64,000 nt of DNA from Trichopria drosophilae. Lineage: Eukaryota > Arthropoda > Insecta > Hymenoptera > Diapriidae. The stretch lies in contig CM059587.1 of assembly GCA_030407085.1 (NCBI GenBank), positions 78,791,001-78,855,000 of the forward strand, read 5' to 3'. Positions 21,853 to 32,082 of this stretch are shown here, piece after piece (the first letter of the stretch is position 1; each line of letters opens with the position of its first letter). The notes under the pieces were generated by a model. It was not told the origin of the DNA. It saw nothing but the letters and a program-made list of their open reading frames with translations, and searched no databases. The position numbers and the translations under genes were made by a program.

Positions 21853-22957
21853 CCCAGTTAGCAGCGTGACATCCCTGAGACGTCGTCAAGACGTACGAAA
21901 AATGTTGCCGACGTCTCGTTAGTCAGTCACGATGACATTAATATGACATCGCTGAGACGTTATAATACAGTCAGAAACGACCGTCGCTGACAAGACCGGT
22001 TAAGGACGAGGTATTTTTGTGAGCATGCTTTGACGTCCCTAAGTCGTCCCTAAATTGATGTCTCATTAACTTTTAATCGAGACGTCTCACTGCTGCTCAA
22101 TCGATGCTTCGTGTTTAAAATTAATATACCCCAGTAAACGAAAAGGAACTAAAATATTCGACAATTACAAAATGTACAAAAAAGAGATTCAAAGGATTTT
22201 AAATTTCCTTTTACTTCATACGAATCCCTTTTTTGTACATTTTGGAATTGTCGAATACCTCCAAATTCCTTTTCCTTTACTGAAACATATATTATTATAA
22301 GTATAAAACATTATAATTGTCAGATTTGATATCCCATAATTAAAGTATTCTATGTTTAAGTTAGAACACAACGATTTAATGTAGTGCGTTAGACCAACAT
22401 AACCTACATTTTAATTACCTTCCCATTTCGACCTTTCAAGCCTGAGTCATATATATATATATTTTAATAATGCAAATTAAACAAGAAGTTAGTATGATAT
22501 TAAAATATTTATTACTGTAGTATAACTGTTATGGTACATAAGTATAATTTAACAGATTTTGATATAAAATTGTTTTCAACGACTCTTTAACAATTTTACA
22601 ACAGCAGATTTGCAAATCCGATTTATGGAGTGTCTTCAAAGACGTACAAAATTCAACAATAACATGATATCATTGAAGAGACGTCATATGGAGGAACGTA
22701 ATAATGACCTTGTAAGTTTCGTGTTTTTTCGGTTGTCTAAAAAATGACGTCACTTTGTCATCACTTTGGTGACGTTGGAAAATTGTATCAAAAACAGTGG
22801 CATAAAGTCGTCCCTTTCGGGACGTCTCACTTGCGCACGCCTTTTTGCCAGCCTTATGACACGACTTAAAGCCGTCTCGGAAACGACGTCATTTTTACGT
22901 ACATTTGCAACTTGTGCTAACTGAAAATAAATTGAAGACATTGAAATGCTAGCTGGG
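21853..22957. mobile_element. CCCAGTTAGC / GCTAGCTGGG element
   Basis: The left end CCCAGTTAGCAGCGTGACAT and right end ACATTGAAATGCTAGCTGGG are inverted versions of the same terminus as 18211. The interior is rich in GACGTC/GAGACGTCTC words and holds the nested 22130-22282 palindrome. It is non-coding. It directly adjoins the previous element, so a composite or partly deleted pair is possible. Confidence 0.5.
22130..22282. mobile_element. CCCAGTAAACG palindrome MITE, second copy
   Basis: It begins CCCAGTAAACGAAAAGGAA and ends TTCCTTTTCCTTTACTG. The arms contain AAATGTACAAAAAAG and its inverse. It shares the terminal 11 bp with the 16048 element, but its arms differ in sequence. Confidence 0.7.
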
Positions 22958-23166
22958 TTTCGTATCTTTTAGTCATCTCAAAAACGACGTAATTTTGTCA
23001 TCACTTTAACGACGTTGGCGAAATTGTATCAAAAACGTTGGCATAAAGTCATCCTTTTCGGGACGTCTCCCTTGCGAACGTCTTTTTGACACCCTAATGA
23101 CATGTCTTAAAGCCGTCTCGGAAACGACGTCATTTTTACATACATTTGCAACTTGCGCTAACTAAA
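22726..23166 (+). repeat. Direct duplication, unit about 236 bp
   Basis: Sequence 22726-22926 recurs at 22962-23166. Shared phrases include GTCATCACTTT, TTGTATCAAAAAC, GGCATAAAGTC, TTTCGGGACGTCTC and AAGCCGTCTCGGAAACGACG. The first copy has a full TGACGTCA octamer near 22744; both have CGACGTCAT. The pair lies immediately upstream of the coiled-coil gene's promoter region. Confidence 0.75.
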
Positions 23167-23269
23167 TTTTCGAAAAACTATAAAAAAGTATTACATTCGC
23201 AATATAAAACCATTAATCGGTGATATTTAGTTTAAAATTTTCCTTAAAAATTTTTAGGTTTATAAAAAT

Positions 23270-23585
23270 TCGTCGCGCGATCGTTGGTGGAGGTTGAGAA
23301 ACACTGCACTCGCGCAGCTCGCGCTTTCGAGAAAACTAATTCGCGCGTATAAAGTCGTTGCTTTTTAAATTTTTGCGTAAGATTAATTTATTGTTTATAC
23401 ATTAATTCCTCTCGCGAAGGAGAACATTCAGAAAAAGAGGTTAGGTATTCTTCGAATCGCCCAGATTCTTCGGAGTCGAGGAATTTTTTTGTTGAAAAGT
23501 GGTTAAGTAGTTAGTAGCAAGATGTAAATCAAGAAATCTCAACCCCATAAAACGAACTCCATTTCGAGGATTTGGAGGTGAAATC
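23270..23585 (+). promoter_or_regulatory. Putative promoter and 5' UTR of the pericentrin/AKAP9-like gene
   Basis: CpG-rich sequence (GTCGCGCGATCG, TCGCGCAGCTCGCG, TTCGCGCGTATAAAG) stands out from AT-rich surroundings. A TATAAAG at about 23348 could act as a TATA-like element. Start-site position is inferred only. Confidence 0.4.
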
Positions 23586-23636
23586 ATGGAGGAAGAGAAA
23601 CGTAAAAAGCGTGCTTTGGATGCTGGTCGAGAAATG
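23586..23636 (+). CDS. Pericentrin/AKAP9-like centrosomal protein, exon 1
   Basis: The start ATG lies in a good context (AAATCATGG). The exon encodes MEEEKRKKRALDAGREM and ends in phase 0 at GTAAAT. The charged N-terminal helix is typical of insect proteins annotated as AKAP9 or pericentrin-like. The 57-bp intron ends GTGCAG. Confidence 0.7.
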
Positions 23637-23693
23637 GTAAATCTAAATCCTCTATAAAATTGGACCCCTAAAATAATTCTGTTGAATGTGCAG

Positions 23694-23816
23694 TTGGAGA
23701 AGTACAAGGCAGAACGAACCAACCGTCGCCTGTACAAAAGTCTCGATCAAGTATCGGATGAAGAATCAATCCGCAACGAAGCTGAAACCAGATCAATGGA
23801 ACTAAGAAACATTGGC
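23694..23816 (+). CDS. Pericentrin/AKAP9-like centrosomal protein, exon 2
   Basis: This exon has 41 codons and is phase 0 on both sides, between TGTGCAG and GTAAGT. It begins LEKYKAERTNRRLYKSLDQ and has an acidic DEESIRNEAETRS stretch. A 54-bp intron follows. Confidence 0.75.
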
Positions 23817-23870
23817 GTAAGTAAACCTTTCCTTCAATTATCAACAATCGGTTCATTTTCTTTCTCTTAG

Positions 23871-26136
23871 ATTCACGAGGGAATATCGTCAAGAGACATG
23901 ACTTACAGTAGCGTCAGTATGAGCGAAGGAGAAGGCGAAGGTGATTTCGATACAATCGCCGGAAGAGTTGCAGAATTAGAAGATGTTCTTAAAGGAAAAG
24001 AAGCTGTCATCGAAGCGTTACATGCCGAAGTTAATCACATGCAGAATGACATTTCTTCCCCAAATTCTTCCCTTAGTCAAACAAGCACCATACCCTACAA
24101 AGATCTTATCATGACATACCACACAAAGTTACAAGAATTCGAACAAGCCGTCAATCAACGTGACAATTTGATCGAAGATTTGACAACATCCCTACAACAA
24201 GCATTGTCGTCAAGAGACGTCTTACTAGGACAACTCAATACTGTGAATCTTCAACTAGAAAACATATCTTCGAAAACAGTTTATGACGAAAAGGTTACAA
24301 ATCTCGAAAAATCATTAACAGAACAGAAAAACTTGACGACTATTTTATCGTCTCAACTAACAGAAACTCAAGCAGAAGTACAAAAGTTAGAATTGGTAAA
24401 AGAATCTCAAAACAACGAAATCTGCGACTACAAACAACAAATCGAACGATTGAATGAAAAAATCAGTTCGTCTTCGACAGAAGTAAATGCAGAGACGTTC
24501 GAACTTCGGAAACAGTACGAAAACCACATTGAAAAAATAAAACGAGATATGAAAGTGATCCTCGAAAAGTTTCAGTCAGAAACAGACGGGAATTCTCTTC
24601 GTCACAAAAACGAAATAAAAGAATTAGTCACGAAACACGAAGTAGAATTAAAGAAACTTAAAGAAGAGAACAAAAACTTGGAATCGGTTCATGCGAAAGA
24701 ACTTTTAACCTTTCAATCGCAACTCCGAAATTATAAAAGTACTGTCGAAGCATTGAAGCAGGAACTTGTGCGAAGTACAGAGAATCAGGATAAAGCGATC
24801 GAATTACTTGGCGAACAAGTAAAGTTGCATAAAATACAACTTGAGGAAACGACTGCGAAATACATGGCTGCGGCAACAGTCCTCGATTCGAAAGAAAGTA
24901 TCGAAAGATCTCTCGAACAAGCACTGAACAATGCTGCAGCATTAAAACAAGAAAATGATTCGTTAAAGTTTAAATTGGACGATTTGTCATCGAGGTACAC
25001 AGCAGCGCAATGTTTAATCGAAAATAATCAAGAGCACGAAAGAACCTTGAGTTGTAGAATCAATAATTTGGAGAAATCGTTGTCAAGGTTGAGCGGAATA
25101 TCATTCAGCGAACTTGACGCAACAACTTATCAGAACTTTGACGAAGTTTCGTTGCAGTATCACATGACGAGACAAAAGTTGGAAGAAAAGGCAGAAATTG
25201 AGAAGCAATTGGCGGATAAAGTTGAAGATTTGGAAAGAAACGTAGAGAAAACTAAGGACGAACTGGAGAATGCGAATCTTGCGAAAGAAAGTTACGAGAA
25301 ACAAATAAAAGATTTAAAAAACATTTGCGACAGGTTAAAACAAGAAATGGACAAAAGTGATAATTCTAATCTTCGAGTACAACTCGAACAAGAAATTGAC
25401 GAGTTGAAACAGACGTTGAAAGACAGAGACGCAGAGATCGCAGAGTATTTAAAAAATATCGAAGATATTTCTAAAGTTCAGAAAAAGTTTAGAGACGAAA
25501 ACGAAAAGTTGAAGAGTGGATTGGAGACTGCTTGGGCGCAATGCGCAGAATTCGAAGGGAAATTGGATCAAACCCTCGGTTTAAGCGAAACTCGAACAGA
25601 TGAAGTTACGTTGGAACAAACTCAGTCTTCGTACACGGAAATGGAAGAATTATTCAAACATGCAGATTACAATAAAATATTGCAGAAATTAGATTCCTGT
25701 TGCATTCAGTTAGAAAAGTGCGAGAAAGAAAAACAACAATTGGTTGTGGATTTAGAAAGTCGAAATAAGAAAATCGAAGAACTTACGAAAGAGATCGAAC
25801 AATTCCAAGAACAACATAAAGAGGAAATTGAAGTTTTGAAATTGGAATCTGCAGCAGAAGCAACGAAACTTCGAGGATTGTTAATTAGTTTTGAGGAAGG
25901 GAATTGCGGCTTGGCGCAATTGCGAGGAGAAATGGAATCTCGTCATGCGCAGGAAGTTGAAGAACTAAGGAAATATTTCGAACAGAAGTGTCTGCAAATG
26001 GAGAAACAATATTCTGATGAAATTTTCAGTTTACATTCGAAAAAGATGTCGGATAATGACAGTGAAATCGAAGAGTTAACTGACGATCTTTATATGGGCG
26101 GTGGCGGTGACTTGGGTGGAGCTGGCGATTGTTTGG
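23871..26136 (+). CDS. Pericentrin-like/AKAP9-type centrosomal scaffold, exon 3 (main)
   Basis: This large exon encodes about residues 59-813 of a coiled-coil protein. The family anchors PKA and gamma-tubulin complexes at the centrosome or Golgi. The exon begins IHEGISSRDMTYSSVSMSEG, an acidic-serine segment, then AGRVAELEDVLKGKEAVIEA. YKDLI.TYHTKLQEFEQAV followed by RDNLIEDLTTSLQQALSSRD resembles the AKAP9/pericentrin N-terminal pattern of R-D-x-L-I-x-x-L-T-x-S-L-Q-Q-A-L. The rest is nearly continuous heptad-type Glu/Lys/Gln/Leu coiled coil, with few prolines. It ends in a Gly-rich hinge (MGGGGDLGGAGD) at donor TTTGG|GTATGT, phase 1. The next exon lies 20.2 kb downstream (intron 26137-46373). 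Reading through the donor gives a hydrophobic tail with a stop at 26216, which I take as intron. The PKA-anchoring helix and C-terminal PACT domain are not in the window, so plp versus AKAP9 naming stays open. Confidence 0.8.
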
Positions 26137-26500
26137 GTATGTATTTTTCTTGTTTATTGTTTGTATTGTTGTATTTGTATAAAAGAATAAGATCGAATTC
26201 AGAAATTATGTTTTAATTTGGAAAAATTAGTTTTATTATGTATTTTATTACAAAGTATTGAAGTGTAATTATTTTTATTTGTGTAGTTTTAGAAGTTAAG
26301 TGTTATTGGTTAAATGAACAAATGCTATTTTCTGATTGGTAGTCGAATTCTATCATGATGGTGGAAAATAGGAATAGAACCGTAGGAGATCGTTTCCGTC
26401 AGTCTGTATCAGTTTAAAGTAAGAAAACAGAGTCTGTAAAGTATAGAAAAGAAAACATTAGAAAGCGTAATAAAGGTGTGAAAAATAAAAAGAGATTTAA

Positions 26501-27169
26501 CCACTTCAGTGGTAGCTGTTTAAAAAAAAAAAGTGCCAGAAGTCGTACAGCCCTGTACTTAAGATATCGAAAAACGGTGAAACACGGGTTCCATTTTTTC
26601 CTAAAATATATCATTTAACATTTAATTAATCATTTAAAAAATCAAGTAATATTTCACATTTATGTCGGCCATCTTGGATCCACCATTTTGAATGTACAAA
26701 ATCTGACTTCAAATTCGTAATCAGCGACCCAAAAAATTCCCGAGTACCAACTTTCATCAAAATCAAGTAAATTTTTTACATTTATGTCGGCCATCTTGGA
26801 ACCGAAATTTTGAATTTTCAAAATCTGATTTCAGATTTATAATCAGCGGCCCCGAAAACCCCCGAGAACCCAGTTTCATAAAGTTTGGGTAATTTTTCGC
26901 ATTTCGGTCGGCCATCTTGGATCCGCCATTTTGAATTTTCAAAATCTAACTTCAGATTCGTAATCAGCGACCCCGAAAACCCCCGAGTAACAATTTTCGG
27001 CTGTTTTCCGTATAAAGAAAAATGTGCGCCGCACATTTTAATAAATTTAGGAAATTTACAGCCGCCATTTTGAATTGTAAAAGTTATTGCAAAATGTACA
27101 CATATGATCCACTACCACGTTTGTCAATAATTTTTTTTGTACATATATGATCCATTACCATTGAAGTGG
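26501..27169. mobile_element. TTAA-flanked MITE with internal array
   Basis: TTAA lies on both sides (26497-26500 and 27170-27173), the hallmark of piggyBac-type insertion. The terminal inverted repeats are CCACTTCAGTGGTA and TACCATTGAAGTGG. The interior is an array of about four units of roughly 110 bp. Each has GGCCATCTTGGA, CATTTTGAA and GTAATCAGCGACCC. Frames of either strand run open through units, but this reflects the repeat and not a gene. Confidence 0.75.
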
Positions 27170-27173
27170 TTAA

Positions 27174-27850
27174 GACAGAAAGTTAAATATAATTTACAGT
27201 TTAACAGTGAAAAGGCGCTTTTTTGGTTTATCTTGAAATCATTTTTAGATTTATCTTTTTGAATATTTTTATGCAAACTATTCTGAAGATATTTATCAAC
27301 ACTACTGTTCTACATCTTTATCTAAAAGTGAGAGAATCACTTGCTAACTGTGCAACTATAAATAAAGATTATTCATTTAATACTTTCATAAGCCGATTAC
27401 TTTTTTCTTGTTGCCACATTCCGTTGCGCCTGTGAAGTTTATCAACACAAAGAAAGAAGCAAAACAAATATTACATCTGTTACGTCCTGACAAATTTATA
27501 AGACAAAAAAAAAGAGGAAACCCAATATATTCTCGAAAGAAATAAATCAAAATCTTCAATGCATCCCCATATATGACCAATGATGAAAAGATTAAGGATT
27601 TCGGAGTTAAATATTGAAATTCTCCCAAAAATATCAATAATTGAGCTGATGTAATCGTGTTGTCGTTCGGCGTAATGTTATTGTTTTTGAATGCCACAGT
27701 TATTGACTTTCACTCGAAGTAATTGGAAATGCTATTCTACAAATTGTCAACACAATGTACAAAACGAGATTTGAGAAAATTTTCTTCAGTATTTGGAATG
27801 TGCTTGAAATTAAAGTGAAACAAGTGTTAACAGTGAGTGTATTACGTATA
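27174..27850. other. Intron 3 of the coiled-coil gene, unclassified
   Basis: AT-rich sequence without recognised genes. The minus-strand frame at 27386-27697 shows no known motif. Confidence 0.4.
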
Positions 27851-27859
27851 TTTTTTTAT

Positions 27860-29200
27860 TTATTCGATCAACGGCTACAAAGCCTTTTACAAAATATGAA
27901 CAAATAATAAAGGCGCATTTTACATGAATTACATATAAAATATGGTGTATATATAGATAACAAAAACAATAATTTCAAAGTAAATCCTTGGCGCATAAGG
28001 AATTTTTGTAATCTTTATAATAATCTTTCACTCTACGAGAGAAACTCATATACGAAGGCGAGTTCATAATACTTGACGGTAGACAATTCCAAGATCTTAT
28101 TATACGTGAAATACATGAAAAAAAGTATAGTTTGTATTAATGTTACGCTCTTGAACCGGTCTCACGCTCCGAAGATTATGCTGTATTGAACGCATAGAAA
28201 AAACAATCTAATTCACTACAATTTAACATATTATTAATAATTCTAAACGCCAATTTTAAATCTAAGCATAAATGTATCGATTTAACTGTACTTAAATTAA
28301 AGCGTTCTGCTCGACTAGAATAGTCATGATTATACAGACTCATAGGTTAACCCTCTTTAAGGCATAAAAGCCTTATGAATCGATGTTGAACCAACTCCAA
28401 GGCTTCAATGCCTTGCAGGGTGTAAGGTGTCCATACTGAAGACCCATACAAGATGTGAGGCAAGACAATAGTTTTATAAAGATAAATTAAAGTTCCAACA
28501 TCCCTAAAACTTGATGTGGAACGTCTTAAGAACCCAAGAGATGAATATGCATTCGATACACATACTCGCAATTGATCAGAAAAAGAAAGGGTTCTATCGA
28601 ACAAAATACCTAAATCCTTGATAATCGAACAAGGTTCTAATGACTCGTTGTTCAGCTTATAAGTAAATTCGAATGCTTTTGAGCCTCTGAAAAAGGACAT
28701 AAATTTACATTTCGATATATTCAATTTTAATTTATTTCTATGAGACCACCTATCTAAAGCTTCTAAATCACGCTGTAACCTCGAGGCATCACAAGGAGAC
28801 CCAATCCGTGCATATAATTTAACGTCATCAGCAAAAATTAAAATATTCGAGTGTTGAATAAAATGTTTGATGTGGTTTATAAATAAAGTGAACAGAATGG
28901 GACCAAGGTGGGAACCTTGAGGCACACCGGACGTATATATACCCATCAGACGTGGAATTATTAATTTTCACAAAAGATTGTCTATCGCTGATAAAAGAAG
29001 ATATCCACGTTAGAAGACTCCACCGAATACCCATGGAAGCTAATTTAGACACTAAAATGCTATGAACGACTGTATCAAAGGCCTTAGAAAAATCAAGGTA
29101 GACTGAGTCCACCTGAGTAAATTCCTCTAAAGCCTTAGAAATAAAATTAGTATCAAACATATATGTTAAGTATTTTCGATATATTTTTATATTCAATACT
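27860..29200 (-). mobile_element. 5'-truncated Jockey/CR1-like LINE with reverse transcriptase
   Basis: This is the best preserved LINE copy in the window. The minus strand encodes DSVYLDFSKAFDTVVHSIL (about 29115-29060), then after a frameshift near 28940 SGVPQGSHLGPILFTLFINH and ILIFADDVKLYARI. FADD is the catalytic motif. LNISKCKFMSF, YKTIVLPHILYGSSVWTPY and the C-terminal IIRSWNCLPSSI (about 28085) follow in order. Stops and shifts after 28347 make it inactive. The 3' end is near 27860. Its orientation is antisense to the host gene. Confidence 0.85.
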
Positions 29201-29281
29201 AATTTTTACCGGTATATGTACGAATCAAAATCTTTTTTTGTAGCATATAAGATCTCATTAGTTCCATTTGCGACCCAGTGT

Positions 29282-29860
29282 CAAGCACCATATACGACTC
29301 ACTTAACTTTTTTCATGCCAAGTGCATATTTTAGATTTTTATAGTGAAACATTATCGTTATTAATATGTTAGTGTATTTTGAATTATTTTTTTTTAATTT
29401 ACAGACCATGTCTGTCCCGAACAAAGCTCGCAAATCGAAGGAAATTAAATTTGATGCGCTTTTAAATGCTCTCGAACAAATTTTAATTGAAAATAAAGGT
29501 TACCGATCTACTGGAAGAACCTTTACGTCTAGGCACTACGATTCCGACCTCGACGATGAGGAAGTGTAAAAAATTAAAAAAAAGGTTAAAAATATTTTGC
29601 GGTGTATCTATTTATTTTTGACAAAGTATTATTATCATAGAATGGTGCACAAATCGTTCATGCACCATATACAACCCACTTCGAAAAATGGTTCATCAAA
29701 TTTTGTCTGTTGTTTAGATCGACTAAGTTTCTTCTTAATTAGTTGCTATACTACCCTTAGCTTACTATCGGTGCCTATAGTATACAAAAAATTAATCACA
29801 TAAAAAATTATGCTCGAAGACAGAAACGTGGGTCGTATCTGGTGCCTCTCCCCTACTTAT
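29282..29860. mobile_element. Small element with GCACCATATACGAC ends
   Basis: GCACCATATACGACTCACTT at about 29286 returns inverted near 29832-29852 (GTGGGTCGTATCTGGTGC), followed by CTCTCCCCTA. A third copy of the terminus lies at about 29661. The right end resembles pogo-type ends. The 53-codon frame at 29408-29569 lies inside. Confidence 0.45.
29408..29569 (+). CDS. Hypothetical 53-residue protein inside a transposon-like unit
   Basis: The ATG follows a clean TTTACAG acceptor-like site and has A at -3 (ACCATGT). The predicted protein has a basic start (MSVPNKARKSKEIKF), an amphipathic ALLNALEQILIENKG helix, and an acidic end (SDLDDEEV). Codon use is less AT-biased than the flanks, which suggests past selection. 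I do not recognise the family. It could be the last exon of a nested gene, a retrocopy fragment, or part of the transposon's own protein. Splicing from exon 3 of the host gene would read it in another frame that stops. Confidence 0.35.
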   Translation: MSVPNKARKSKEIKFDALLNALEQILIENKGYRSTGRTFTSRHYDSDLDDEEV

Positions 29861-32080
29861 TTATTAAACGGAAAACTATGTCACACATTTATGAAACAAT
29901 AACTACGTTTTATTAAGGGGAGGCTTTACTGAAATTTTGACAAAACTGCCAAAAATATAGTACATTTTTTTTCAAACTATTGCATCGATTGACAAACCGA
30001 TGTGTAAAATTCAATAGTGTAATATCTAAAACAGTACATACAAGGAAATAGTAGTTTTCGATACAAGTGCGTAAAAGTTATTTCTGCAAATGTGAAGGTT
30101 GTGCATTCAATATTTTATTTTTCAACAATATTTTTTCCTTCAAGTATGAGTAAAGTGCGATTAAAAAATGTAAAAAATGTGAAAAGTAGCACTTTACGCA
30201 TACTGAATCAAAAAAGATATTCCTTTGAAAACTGTTAAGCAAGAGACAGATTGAAAATTTATGGAAATTTAGCTATTTTTTTACATATCTCGATAAATAA
30301 TCGATTGAAAAAAGCTCAAAGGGTCTATAGCCCAAAATTAGCTGAAATTCCAGAGTTTAGTGAAAAAGTTTTGGAACAGTTTTTGAGGAAAGGTGTATTT
30401 TGGGGTCCTGAATAACATACTAAAACTCCCCATCAATAGACCCTGTTCTAGAAGAGCCTCCTTAAGAAAAAGGTCAAAAATATCAGTTTTTTTGCGAATT
30501 ACTTAAAAAATACGCATTCTACATTTTTGGCATGTATGACAACTTAGTAGCTGATGAAATTGTGAACAATTTTCATTTTTTTAAATTTTTCTAGGTGCAA
30601 AATTGACAAAAATAGAATTTTTTTTTGCTAAATTTATTTTTTTTTACATTTTGAGAATTGGCTATTTTGCGCGTGTTTTTTGTTTATAACTAAAAAAGTA
30701 TCGATTTTTCGCATTTGACTTCTATGGAGACTTTGTAGCCTACTTAATTCTGAACAATTTCCTGTTTTAGAAATACTTATACATGCAAAATTGGCTGATA
30801 TATACTCTATTTTATGCTAATATCTCCAGTATTATAGATTTCAACCTGTCACATGTTCATAAACATTACAAGTAGCATAATTTTAAACACCGTTCAATAT
30901 GAAAATCAGAAATTAAAGTAGTTATTCTTACCTTACTTGCGGATTTATTCTTCGTGTTTCTATGAGATCCATATTTAAACTATTAGGGACTGTATTTTAT
31001 GTACTAAACATCCTAAAAATACGAACCAAGCGGCAAACGAAAGCTTAAAGGCTACTAATTTTGAGAAAAAAATGGCGGTGCCAACTCCAGCTAGTGAAAA
31101 TTAATTTTGATAATTTTAATAATTTTTTTCTCGTTGTGTATAGGCTGTTAAATAAAAAAAAAATATTGTTATGCGCGTTTTGATAAGTACTATTTTTCTA
31201 ATTTTTTGCAAATTTTTAAGTTTTGTGGTTTTCGAGAAAAAAAAACGAAAAAGACCAGTTTTAACGTTACGTGATCAGTTAAATAGAAAAAGCTTTGAAA
31301 AGGAAAATACATGTTTGGGATGACAAACATACTGTAATTTTTCCAATCTAAAAGGAGCTGGGGCAATTTTGACATTCTTATCCGGCTAGGCCCTTTGTCA
31401 ACTATAATATTTCAAGATACTTACGGTATAAAAGTGGAGTAAAATATTATTTTAAATTGTGTATATTTTCATTATTAGTAAAGCATCCCCTTAAATTATT
31501 CGGCAGATATCCGAATTTTATGTGTTTTAAAAAAGTGTAGTTTATTTATAATTTTTCCAAAGTTTCTTCTAATATTCAGCATTACCAAAACAGTAAACAT
31601 TACTTGGTTTTATATTATATCATGAAAATAAATATAGAATTATTAATTAATTTATTAAAAATGATTTATTTTAGTTTTTATTATTCATTTGACATAAACT
31701 GCTTAATTGCAAGAATAACTCTGAAATTCTATAAGAAATATTTGGCTTGCATATATATGAACTCATTATATTTACTAGCAAGTTTATAAAAATAACAGGA
31801 TAAAAATATTAAAATTATTTTTGTAATTGATAGGGTTCCTCTTGAAGTAATACATTTAAATGCATTATTTAAACTTTACTTAACTTAACTGCCACTTTTG
31901 ATCAATATTATTTTAAAATATTTAATATAATTTATCAATTAAAATTTAGTAACAAATTAAGTAAAATATGTGATGAATTTATATATCTATACACTGACTT
32001 ATTTATATAAACATAATGGAAAACAAGAATAAATTGAATTTTTGAGGTAATAGCTAAAAGCAAATGAATGTTAAATCACA
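29861..32080. other. Intron 3 of the coiled-coil gene, AT-rich repeats
   Basis: No gene is recognised. TTAAGGGGAGGCTTTACTG at 29918 has a weak inverse near 30460 (AGCCTCCTTAAG), suggesting an old element of about 550 bp. The remainder, 30480-32080, is AT-rich with poly-T tracts. Confidence 0.35.
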
Positions 32081-32082
32081 TA

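Noticed and set aside
26137..26216. Read-through of coiled-coil exon 3 to a stop at 26216
   Set aside because: It starts at a good GTATGT donor, turns abruptly from coiled coil to AT-rich hydrophobic sequence, and exon 4 restores the phase. A short isoform cannot be excluded.
26818..27073. Open frames with repeated KFE/WRIQDGRPKCEKLPKL-type peptides
   Set aside because: These are translations of the array of about 110 bp in the TTAA MITE, open on both strands because of the period, not because of selection.
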